From Uranotaenia lowii (lineage: Eukaryota; Arthropoda; Insecta; Diptera; Culicidae): a DNA stretch of 64,000 nt. Position numbers and translations under genes: made by a program. Position 1 is the first letter of the stretch, and every line of letters begins with the position of its first letter. Shown piece after piece: positions 23,760 to 33,199 of the stretch. The notes under the pieces are model-generated. The model worked only from the letters and a program-made list of their open reading frames with translations, was not told the origin of the DNA and did not search any database. Location: NCBI RefSeq assembly GCF_029784155.1, contig NC_073692.1, positions 432,121,324-432,185,323 on the forward strand, written 5' to 3'.

Positions 23760-25400
23760 TAACAAGTAATGGCAGATGAGACCGTGGGAATCTCTAAATG
23801 CAAATTTTAAGTGCATATTCAACTTGCAGTAAAATTTAGAAAATCTAGTTTCAGGTGAAGGAACTTCGAAACAACAAAAAATGTAAATAAGTTTGGGTAC
23901 AGTACAGGTATCAAAAACAGAACCCCATTTTCCTCAAACGGTGGGAAAAATGTTTTCACTTGACAGGGATTTTTTCACCTTTAACTGCGTTATCCTACTA
24001 ATGAAAAATGGATTGTAAAGTGAAATTCCACCTTCTGAAGGTGGCAGACGTATCCTTAAATGCAAATTTTTACGATCATTTGAAATCTTTCAGCTCGCTA
24101 GGGTATTTGTTTCTCGAACAGGTATAAAATAGAAACTTGTCTTCTAGAATGTGCATAGCTCAGATGGGGTCCCGTGGGAATCTTCAAATGTAAATTTTAA
24201 GGTGTTTTTCAACTTGCAAGGAAATTCAGAAAACAAGTGAAGCTTTACTTGTTGGGTTTGATTTTCGGTCAAAAAATATGCTAATTCACAGTCAAATATG
24301 TATGGTCACATGCACAGATTTCCGACCCTTGAAGATTTTCAAACAGTTTCGAAAATTTACGATAGGTTATTTGCATTGCTATGTTTGGGTCGAACAGGCA
24401 GTGGAAATGAAATTTGTGTCTTCATATGGGTAGGAATGTCTCACCAAGTGAATTTTCACTTGTTGGTTCGTCAGGGTGAGGTTTAAGCATTAATTTTTTG
24501 AGACGCTCATTGCAAAGGTTTGAAAATTACTGGAAATAAATCTTTTTTTTAAATATATTTTTATCCGTTTTACAGATTGAGTTAAACTTTATAATTCCTC
24601 TAAAAAATACGTAAGATAAGTTTTGAGACCATTGTTATAGAACTACTGCATCTGAAATTTAATTTTAAAGAAAATCCCATTTCAATACATGGGGATTCCA
24701 CATTTGACAGTGTTTATCCCTGAGAAATTGCTAATACCACTCCCAAATCACAGGAATCTAAGAGTGCAGTGCATTTTCACCTGAATTTGGTCTCACATGC
24801 ATCCTTAAATGCTAATTTTTATGGTCTCTTGAGTGTTTGGTATCTCGGAAGATTTGTTTCACAGACAGGTAGAAAGCAATAACTTGTCTTCCGGAGTCTT
24901 CCTGAGCTTTGCTGTAGAATGGCAGATGTGCCGTGGGAATTTATAAATGCAAATTTTCAAATGTTTCTCACCTTGCAGTGAAAATTAGAAAGAAAGTGAG
25001 GTTCAAAGTAAGAACCTTCACTTGTTTGGTTTGAGGTTCCAGAAGGAAAAAATGTTAATTCACAATAGAATATGCATGATCACTTGCAGATTTGAGAACA
25101 TTGAAGGTCTACAAAATAGTTTAGAAAATTTACGATCGGTGGTGTGTAAAGGCAAGTTTGTCTTCAACAAGTAACGAAAACGAAACTTGTTCCTTCAAAT
25201 CGTGAGAAAGTCTCACCAAGTGTATTCTCACTTGCCAGCTACTCTGGGTTCCAAAATTAAAAATCCTATTTTATTGGCAGGTTTACAGCAAGTTAAAAAT
25301 TTTGCAGAATTTTCTTACAGCTTGGATGGTTTCAAAATGCAAATCCAACAGATTTTTCAAATGACTTGGAAGGTGTCATCAAACAGGTAGAGGACACTCA
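23760..25400. repeat. Diverged tandem duplication, unit ~380/760 bp
   Basis: Three anchor phrases with CCGTGGGAAT followed by AAATG.AAATTTT occur at about 23784, 24171 and 24929, at spacings of 387 and 758 (about twice 380). A second phrase, ATCCTTAAATGC, recurs at about 24051 and 24803. A third, TCTCACCAAGTG..TT.TCACTTG, recurs at about 24436 and 25210. The units have diverged by substitutions and indels. The CAAGTG/CACTTG word is unusually frequent and often forms short palindromes (CAAGTGAATTTTCACTTG). No coding sense. It could be a decayed satellite or an enhancer-like duplication. Confidence 0.7.
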
Positions 25401-28400
25401 TTTGATCCCTGGCATAGGAATCCTAACACATGTCGTCAACGCACTTGCAGACGGTTGCCGTTAAAATTTTGGTTCAAGCTCAAGTTCAAAGTGTGGGAAA
25501 GCTCTTCCCCGTTTTTTCCCTCTTCGATTGTTATGGATAGTGAAATCGCTAAACCCTTCCTATGCAAATGAAATAGTTCCGTTTTGGTTTGTTGATTTTT
25601 TCATCCCATCTTCCGATAGGCAAAGGATGGGATGGATCTGGAATCCGAACAGATGTGATGCCAATAAAAAACACTTTTGTGCACCGATACGCGTTGACTG
25701 TAGTAAAGTGCAGACCAATTTGCGATCCTGGGAATGCGGCACGTTCTGGGATTTTCCCCCTTCAATCGTTTTTTTTTCTAGCTGAATGCTGTGCGTGTTT
25801 GGTTAGGACACACATTTGTTGTCATTCGTCCGGACCGGAATTGAACAATCGGTCTCTGTCTGGTCAGGTTCTGGTCTCTTCTCCTGCGGCGAGATGCGTG
25901 ACTCGGAACACTCGGACTAGAGTCTACGATGAGGTGGTCAATAAAAAAAAACAAGGGGAAAAGTCACTTGCTCACGTATTTTTACGGATATGCATTTACA
26001 GATTGTTATTATAGTTGGGATAGTTGGGATGGGTTCTATTTTTCGGTCATGTTTGGTCAGCTTTCGAGTCAATGCGAATGGAGAATAATTCTACGGGATG
26101 ATTGGTCTCAAGCTTTGGAATGGACCGGATCTTTAAATTCTTTTAATTACCCATTCTCGACCTCGAATGCACGTGATGCATAATAGAGAATAGGTTAATT
26201 ATCTCCAGGGATTTGTGGTTCTTTGTCCGATTGATTCTAGGGCCTTTAAAACCGGTTTTTTGTTAGAATGAGATTTGATTTCTTTTAGCTAGAATGATGA
26301 AAACGAGTTTTCATCCAATCTGAAACCTGATTTAGGTTAACCAACGTTGAAGTAGGCCAAGAGTTATCTTACCAGGATTTTTTTCCGAATCATCATCGTT
26401 CGAAGAATGAAGACAATCAAAGTAGGTGGATAAGATTTCTTAACGTGTCGACGGCTACTTGAAAACAATATGTGGGTTGCTTTGATTGCTAGGGAGAAAG
26501 ATTCATATCTCAGTCGTAAAATGTCATTTCGAGAATCATTCTAAACAGAACGTGGAATCAAGTTTTCACAACAAATTCTTGGGAAACCGCGCATAACATT
26601 AGGAAATACTCAGGTGATTATTTGCCCGGCTGGGACGGGTACTGTGGGAAAGGTAAATATTTCGTAAATTTGCAATCGTACCCATTACAGAAAAAAACCG
26701 TGTCTCTGTTTACAAACTGATAGCAGCAGCAACAGCCACATACGGAACAGGATGTGATGGTCTGATAAAAACGTGCCCATGACGAAAACAAGCCAACGAC
26801 CATCCAAAAACCATTCGTCATCCTTTCTGCCGAGCCAAAGTTGACAATCGAATCCATTCATCAGGGACTTTTGAGGTCCTCAAAATGTTTCTTTTTCTCC
26901 TTCAGAACGTCGCCTCGGAATGGATATTTTGTAATACAGAGCCGTTTTGTTGATGGAAACGGATCGACCGAGCAAAAAGAAAAACTTGAAAGTCGTCGAT
27001 GGAAAAGCAAATATCTGAAGAAAGAAAAAAAACACCAGAAAAATGCCTTTGGGTTTGCACTGATCCAACCAAAAAAAAAATCAAAGGAAAAAGAAAACTT
27101 TCCTGTAGGACTAACTACAGAAAAGACACAAAAAACGTCCGGCTTAGAGGCGATTCCTGGGAAGGGACATGTTTCGACTTGTACAAGATCGGTTTTTGAG
27201 TTTTTTTTTCAGTTACAAACGTTTTTTTAGGACGTTGCTTTCTTCGAGTTGGGTTTGTGAAAAGGGACTAAGGATGTGAGTCATTATTGAGCGATGGACA
27301 TAAATAATTACGGGCGATATTGAAAGTTTTTTTTTTTGCTGGCTGTTGGTTAATGTTGAGGTGACCGGGGCCCATTGATTGTTGGCGAGATTTATTGATT
27401 TTAATTGATTCTGTCGCTGGCGGGAGGATAGGCAGCCATTTGAAATGATTTCCTTTGAAATTACAGAGGCAATTGAGCGTCTATGATGCTGGTAATTTTT
27501 CCAAAAAGAGAGATTGCCTCTGAAGATGACTACTTTTGTGATGATGCGTTTTTTTTCATTGTCAAGGTGGAGCTCAAGATGGTCAGTTGTGGGATGGAAG
27601 TTGAAGAAAGAGTCTTGGGTTTGACATTTTTATTTTTTAGTTGAGTTTCGAATGGACAAAGAATCAAATGGCTCACACAAATCCAACACAGCGTATAATT
27701 ATTCCATGGGTTTGGAAGTGGCAAAATCCATTTAAGGTCCTTTAGGATTTTTTAACGTTTCCTGTTTATAAATACCACAAGTATCTTGAACGGGAATCGA
27801 GAGGTTTATTGAAATAAGTTAGCAGTTTCCAATCGTCATTTCGTACCCTCGAAGTGCTCTTAGTAAGATAACTAGGTACACTATCATTTACCATCTATAT
27901 TAATCGTTTTTGATCGTCTTTATGATTAAAAATTTTGACTATACAAAGACCAGGATCCTAAACAATAAGTTTGAAACAGATCTCGAAACTACGAAAATAC
28001 TTATACGACCCATAAAAAGAAAGGGTGCAGTTGAGGAAATTCTACTTGGCAGATCGGATTGATAAATAATATCATGATATCATCAATGAATGAAACATGA
28101 AACAATCTGACCAAAGTCTCTCGTCGTCCAGGAGGGCTGAATATGACATAAAACACACGATTTATCTCCAGTTGCGGTACGTTCTTCTCACATTTTTCAA
28201 TCGATGTAACTAAATTCTTCTACCCGAGCGCTGATTCATTAACATTTGCCCCGTCCAAAAACCTTTTGAGTCAAATTGACGGTTATCACCGTTGTTTTCA
28301 CATTTTTTTAGCAGTTCAGCTTATCATTGAAATCGTGAGATTTAATAAAACCAAACAACTATGTACACATGTTTGAAAAATATCACTTTCAGGCACATTG

Positions 28401-28849
28401 AAAGAAAAACGAAATCCGAGTTCCGGCACGAAAAACAAAACCGAAATCAAGCAAAGTTCTTTCAACTCCACGAGGCAAATTTTAAAACTATCTGTAAGAC
28501 ACTTTACTTAAGTTTGGAGCACTTATTTGGTAGCCACCTCTGCTGCCATCCAGCCACACGTTACACCACTTAAGTTCAATTTATGAAGATTCACTCAATT
28601 AAAAAACGAAAATTATGGGTTTTATCAGCGAAGCAAAAAGAATAAAAACGCGTGCGATGTCAATCAGTCATCCACACAGCCTACTCATCCATAAGTATGA
28701 AGAGTCTAATATCAACACAAAAACTGAACAAAATATCAGGTGTTTAAATACACATAAAACAGAACAGAACAGAATGTGGTCGTTAAATGATGGATTATAC
28801 AATTGGTTGACTTTGCCTATTCCTTTATTTTGTTAAAGTTTCAAATTTC
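25401..28849. other. Gene-free DNA
   Basis: Only short overlapping frames, none with recognisable domains. Many A-rich stretches around 26990-27090. No RNA gene seen. Confidence 0.5.
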
Positions 28850-29250
28850 AGCGATTAGAATCTCAGAATTTCAGGATTTCAGATTACAGATCGCTGATTA
28901 AAGACTTCAGATGCCAGATTTAAGGTTAAAGATTTCTGACCTCTGATTTGAAACTCCACGTTCCAGACTTCAGACCTCAAACCTCTGATTTAAGACTTTA
29001 AATTTCAGATCTGAGATTTAAGAATTCAGAATTCATATTTCAGATTCAGATTTCAGATTCTAGTTTTTAGATTTTAGATTAGAAATTTGAAATTAAGAGA
29101 TATCTTATTTTTGATTTCAGATTTCATTTTTAAGATTAAAGGTTTTGAATTTTCTGATTTGTTTCTTCAGATTATAAATTTCAGTTTTTGGATATCATAT
29201 TTCAGGTTTAAAGATTTCATGTTTCAAAATTCAGATTTCACCTATTTTTT
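28850..29250. repeat. Degenerate GATTTCA-type repeat
   Basis: Irregular runs of AGATTTCAG, CAGATTTAAG and CAGATTCAG for about 400 bp. It resembles the 7-bp satellite at 17.3-19.0 kb after heavy mutation, and may be an eroded member of the same family. Confidence 0.65.
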
Positions 29251-29747
29251 ACCGAGATTTGAACATGAAGTGAAAATTTATCTTACCTAAGAACAATTGC
29301 TGGAACTGATAGATCATCTTTTTTTCGGCATTATGTCTAATTGTTTGGCTTACCGGTTAAATTTTCACTTCAAATAGTTGTGAAATGGGACTTTCATTCT
29401 CCTCCACAATTTTAAATCATGATCACTCTTTCACTTTTTTTTTAAAATTAAACTTACATTCACACACAGAGCATCACATATTTGAAATCATTCAACTTCT
29501 CCAGTTTCGTCATTTAGTTCTTGATAACCTTCGAAGCCGTTGAAAGATTTTTTCTCAAATTTTACGATAGTTTTGCAAATGCTTTTTAAAAATGCTAGTT
29601 TTCCACGTGCTTCGTAATAAAACTTTCATCGGTCTGTAAACAAATTTTATCAACCTATTCATGGCCAACTTCTAATGCTGTGTTGACATCCCAGTAGGAA
29701 ATTTATTCAACTATTCACTCCGCGGATAAATCAATTCGGAGTTTCTC

Positions 29748-29994
29748 AGAGCAAGTTCACTGGTGATGGGAAAAAGTGGTAGAAATTTTGACACTTGTGG
29801 CACATATTGAAAAATTTTTCAAAATCCTCAATTCAGTTCGGCCTTCATCACATACGGCTGAAATATAAAAACAGTGCTGTGAAAAAATACATCGCCCAAA
29901 GATCTTGAAAACTTTTTGCATGGTAAAATTTTCAAAATGTGCTACAAGTGTCGGAATTTCTACCACTTTTTCCCAAAACCAGTGAATTTGCTCT
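29748..29994. mobile_element. MITE with 58-bp terminal inverted repeats
   Basis: The left end (29748-29805) and the reverse complement of the right end (29937-29994) are both 58 nt and differ at 6 positions. The ends begin AGAGCAAGTTCACTGG and include GGGAAAAAGTGGTAGAAATT. The 131-bp centre has no coding sense. Size and long inverted ends fit a non-autonomous DNA transposon. A target-site duplication is not obvious. Confidence 0.85.
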
Positions 29995-31190
29995 TTGAGA
30001 GTCAATGAAATCAATTGTGATCCTCTATTCATGATAGAGTATTAATTCAGTTGAAGTTGAGTTTGGGTTGTACCAATTTTGTTGAAAGTTTCCACTTATT
30101 TAACGGATGAAAAAAAAAGTAAATCTCTTAATTTTTCCAGAAGCTTGAATTACATTTACCTATTTCGTAATATTGCAGTAGCTGATGAAACCCAGAGAAA
30201 GTATGCAGGAATCTCCATATCGAAAGCACTGGAACGAAAGGATTCCAAACCCAGCAATTAGCTGTTCGATTATCGACAACAACAACGCAAAGGAACGCAC
30301 ATGCGCCAATTGGATCCAACCGTGTGCTGATCAACCCTGAAATTACAGACAGGCCTATGTACTTGTGTTGTCTTGTGATGTTGTTGATTCGCACAGAGTA
30401 TCGAAACCGGTGCTGTCAGCCTCTCGTTAAAGAAAAAAAAAAACATAAACAAACCAGAAGAAAGTATCAAAACAAAAACCTCCACCCGACTGCCAGCTAC
30501 ACTTAAATGTATGCAGATGGGCCCAGTTTGGGGTGGTTTAACTATACACATGTAGGCCGAGGGTTTTTTTTAAAGACCCCGAAAACTCGTGAGAATCTGC
30601 AGAAAGAAGGGGTTCATTATGGTAGACGTCCAACATGGTTCACACCTGACGCGTATTCCCACGATCTCGAGCATCTCGGTTTCGATGGTCAACTGCAAGA
30701 AAAAAAGAAGTTTAAAACCGGTTGATCGAATATTGGCTAACTGAACTAAAAAAAAAAACAATAAAAAAAACCAAGTGGTTGTTGATCATTATTAAATCGA
30801 TCAACCGGTAAAATGACAGCGGCATTTAGGACCTCTAATTGCTGTTCCCGTTGATGTCGTTGTCGTTGATAGCGAAATGCAAAACAATGCGACACTCTTT
30901 CCGAACACGTGTTGACTTATGATGATGGTGTTGGCTTGGAAACCTGTTTGCTTGGATCGATTTTTTTTTTATAATTAAATTTGGTAAGTGTTGGTTGATG
31001 GAAAAAAAGTTATTTTTGTAAACAAACTTTACCTTGTTATTTTTTTTCGATTTCGATTAAGTTTCTATCAACAAGGGTGGAGAATGCGAGCAGTGGACCA
31101 GTTGCAGAAAACTCGAATAGGTGATATTATTTTTGAATGAGTAAAAAGATTGAAAGTTTTTTGTTTTGTTTTTTGTATTTTCAAAAAATA
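29995..31190. other. Intergenic DNA downstream of the Bearded-family gene
   Basis: Includes the likely 3' end of the minus-strand transcript. I see no perfect AATAAA on the minus strand just beyond the GY box. A TATAAA-type variant lies around 30967-30973 in minus sense, and an AATAAT variant around 31125-31131. Otherwise no gene. Confidence 0.45.
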
Positions 31191-31196
31191 AACAAT

Positions 31197-31203
31197 GGAA
31201 GAC
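31197..31203 (-). promoter_or_regulatory. GY box (miR-7 site) in the 3' UTR
   Basis: The minus strand reads GTCTTCC followed by A, the GY box of Notch-pathway 3' UTRs and a full 8-mer match to the miR-7 seed with the preferred A. It is the last of the five motifs after the stop codon. Confidence 0.8.
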
Positions 31204-31209
31204 ATTAGG

Positions 31210-31215
31210 ATCACA
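31210..31215 (-). promoter_or_regulatory. K box in the 3' UTR (distal)
   Basis: The minus strand reads TGTGAT, the K-box core that pairs with the miR-2/6/11/13 seed family. Confidence 0.7.
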
Positions 31216-31235
31216 ATTAGCCTTAAATTTCTAAT

Positions 31236-31241
31236 ATCACA
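31236..31241 (-). promoter_or_regulatory. K box in the 3' UTR (proximal)
   Basis: The minus strand reads TGTGATA, including the trailing A of the extended K-box consensus. Confidence 0.75.
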
Positions 31242-31249
31242 ATTAAAAT

Positions 31250-31256
31250 TAAAGCT
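31250..31256 (-). promoter_or_regulatory. Brd box in the 3' UTR (distal)
   Basis: The minus strand reads AGCTTTA, an exact Brd box, complementary to the seed of miR-4 and miR-79. Confidence 0.8.
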
Positions 31257-31274
31257 GGCAACTTAGAGAACTAT

Positions 31275-31281
31275 TAAAGCT
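31275..31281 (-). promoter_or_regulatory. Brd box in the 3' UTR (proximal)
   Basis: A second exact AGCTTTA on the minus strand, 19 nt before the first-listed Brd box in transcript sense and about 127 nt after the stop codon. Confidence 0.8.
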
Positions 31282-31407
31282 TGTTCCGTTTTTCCTTACG
31301 CACTAAAGGTTGATTGGAAGAGATCATGATTTTGTTGCGGTTTTGTTGTTGTCAAAGGTCCAGTATCAACACGATTTGTGGAGTTGATTGATACGGTTTT
31401 GACACAC

Positions 31408-31899
31408 TTAAGCTTGGGCCCATCTATCGCTGAACTCCTGCTGGGGGAGTTGGTGATCGGAGAAGCATTGGCACGGCTGGATGAGGTCACTGTCGGCTTC
31501 GCGGCTCATCGTAGTCCAGAAGAAGGTACCGGCCTCAGTGCGGGCAAAGTGCACTGGGACGTACTGTTCCTCGGGTTGGACTGGCTGGATCTGAACTTGG
31601 TTATCCTCGTAGACGAAGATGGCGGCATTTGCATGGCACTCGGCGATCTCAGCCATGAGTTGAGCCTCGAGACGCTCGTTGGCACTGTTGTCGTACTCGT
31701 AATCCGGGACGAACTGTTTTTCCGGAACGTAGTAGTGCTGATCCTTTTGCTGCTTCTTGCTCTTGAGCAGGGCGGCGATCGGCTTCAGGATCTTCTTGAG
31801 CTTGTACACTGGCGACGACTTCATCAGCTTCTCGTTGTTGTATTTGTTTTCGTTGATGCTGTTGTTGCTGTGGGCAACGTTATATCCGTAGGAATGCAT
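31408..31899 (-). CDS. E(spl)m4/malpha-like: Bearded-family protein, Enhancer of split m-alpha/m4 type
   Basis: A 163-residue single-exon protein. In order: an Asn/Ser/Tyr-rich start; a basic amphipathic helix (YKLKKILKPIAALLKSKK, residues 32-49), the family hallmark; an NxxN-type motif NSANERLE (71-78), known in Drosophila to bind Neuralized; VPVHFARTEAGTFFWTT (114-130); and the C-terminal DRWAQA (158-163) shared by m-alpha and m4. Family members inhibit the ubiquitin ligase Neuralized, reducing Delta endocytosis and tuning Notch signalling in proneural clusters. I chose the ATG at 31899 because it is the first in-frame ATG after the predicted transcription start and has A at -3; the frame is open further upstream but without an ATG. 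The gene stands alone; no HES-type bHLH gene is visible. Mosquitoes are reported to have a reduced E(spl) complex with few members, which fits. m-alpha versus m4 is not resolved. Confidence 0.93.
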   Translation of the reverse strand: MHSYGYNVAHSNNSINENKYNNEKLMKSSPVYKLKKILKPIAALLKSKKQQKDQHYYVPEKQFVPDYEYDNSANERLEAQLMAEIAECHANAAIFVYEDNQVQIQPVQPEEQYVPVHFARTEAGTFFWTTMSREADSDLIQPCQCFSDHQLPQQEFSDRWAQA

Positions 31900-32034
31900 C
31901 TTCACTGATTTTGTTTTGTTTGTTTGTGGTGGTGGCACTAAGCACTGAAGTTTTTTGAAATGTTCAAAATTGAACGAATTTGTTGGAAAAGTGTTCTTGA
32001 TAAGTGAATGCACTTGTGAACTGTTCGAGTGGTG

Positions 32035-32076
32035 AACTGAGTATGATTTCCAAAACGATGGCCTGGCCCTTTTATA
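32035..32076 (-). promoter_or_regulatory. Core promoter of the Bearded-family gene
   Basis: On the minus strand TATAAAAGGG lies at 32076-32067. An initiator-like TCATAC puts the start at about 32044, 32 nt from the first T of the TATA box. A better arthropod initiator match, TCAGTT, lies slightly further on with A at 32038 (38 nt). Either gives a 5' UTR of about 140-145 nt before the ATG. Confidence 0.75.
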
Positions 32077-32133
32077 CCCGAACCGGCCTTATCTGAGGGG
32101 GTAGATTTCCAAAAAATCGTTATCCCTCTCGCT

Positions 32134-32145
32134 TGCACCGGTGCA
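32134..32145. promoter_or_regulatory. 12-bp perfect palindrome near the promoter
   Basis: TGCACCGGTGCA, about 58 bp upstream of the TATA box. A symmetric site of this kind could bind a dimeric factor; none is assigned. Confidence 0.4.
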
Positions 32146-32318
32146 GGCAAACGACGAAAAAAGGATCCTCAGCCAGTGGGTCGAGTCGGTGCGTGAATGC
32201 GAAGGAGGGAAAGCAAGCAAAGTGTAAAGCGGAAAAGCGAGGGATTCGAACGAAGGGGACGACGAGAAGGATGGAAAAAAGCATAAACGCGCTCGTCGAA
32301 TCAGGGCTCAGTATAGGG

Positions 32319-32325
32319 GCAGGTG
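32319..32325 (+). promoter_or_regulatory. Proneural E-box (GCAGGTG)
   Basis: Matches RCAGSTG, the site preferred by Achaete/Scute-Daughterless dimers, about 245 bp upstream of the TATA box of the Bearded-family gene. Confidence 0.55.
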
Positions 32326-32495
32326 TTCCGTTCTTGGCCTGCGATATCGTGTATTCGGAGTAACTTGAGAGGGAACGACACTTGTGATGTAGGGTTGCGG
32401 CGTGGGACGAATAAGGATAGCAAGTTGGAAAGCATCACAAAAAAAGGAGCGTAATTTAATAAACAACAGTATAGGAAAAGCAGAATTTTCGAAAT

Positions 32496-32532
32496 CGTGG
32501 GAACGAACCGAAATCTTCAACATTTTCCCACA
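32496..32532. promoter_or_regulatory. Inverted pair of Su(H) sites
   Basis: CGTGGGAA (32496-32503) and TTCCCACA (32525-32532) both match the high-affinity Su(H) consensus YGTGRGAA and face each other, as in the paired Su(H) sites of Drosophila E(spl) genes. The 21-nt gap is longer than the usual 15-17, so cooperative dimer binding is uncertain. About 450 bp upstream of the start of transcription. Confidence 0.65.
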
Positions 32533-32887
32533 GCCTCGAAGCCCCGAAAAAAGGGCAGATGGCTAGCGAGGGTGATTATATTTTGTATAGTGCATGCAGG
32601 ATAAAAAGGCGATATGCTGCGATATGGACCAAGGAAGAAAAAAAAAAACCATACTCCTGTTTGTGTTTTCGGAGCCTGGGAAACTGTTAAGAGAAACATA
32701 AAACTGCGAAGAGGTTCCACATTATGTCCTGTCTCTGTTATGGGATGCTTCATTCATAATCAATTAATCCCCGTTTTTCGAAGCTGCTGATGTTTTCAGG
32801 CTCTTCCGAGATGCTGTTCTGTTGCAATATGTATCCTACTCACATGTACACCTTTTGTTCGGTTTGTGCGTAGGATCCTTGTGGGAT

Positions 32888-32895
32888 CGTGAGAA
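32888..32895 (+). promoter_or_regulatory. Su(H) site (CGTGAGAA)
   Basis: Exact match to YGTGRGAA, about 840 bp upstream of the predicted transcription start. Confidence 0.5.
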
Positions 32896-33124
32896 ACTTC
32901 TTCGATCCCACGAGTTTTTTCCTGTTGTCCTTTGCATTGTACTTGTTTTTTTTTTGAGGCTGTCGTCTTGAAAAACCGTTTGCGACCCACTAAAAAGGAG
33001 ACAATTAAGGCAGTCTTAATTGGTTTCGAACCTCTAAGGACCTTCTGTGTTCCCACCGATTATTGGTACGTCTAATCATGGGAAACTGTAACTGTTGGCA
33101 GCTTTGATTGCGCAGAGTGCCCTC

Positions 33125-33132
33125 TTCCCACG
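33125..33132 (-). promoter_or_regulatory. Su(H) site (CGTGGGAA)
   Basis: Exact core match on the minus strand, about 1.08 kb upstream. With the other three it makes four perfect sites in 640 bp. Confidence 0.5.
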
Positions 33133-33199
33133 CACCAAAAAAAACCTTCAACAACAATTAACCACACCGTTGTTAGATTGCCTCAGACAATTTTTTGCT

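Noticed and set aside
31378..31908. 176-codon plus-strand frame opposite the Bearded-family gene
   Set aside because: Shadow of the minus-strand gene, which has clear family motifs.
31900..32013. Upstream 38-codon extension of the Bearded-family frame
   Set aside because: The frame is open to 32013 but the first codon there is GTG, not ATG, and the family motifs begin after the ATG at 31899.
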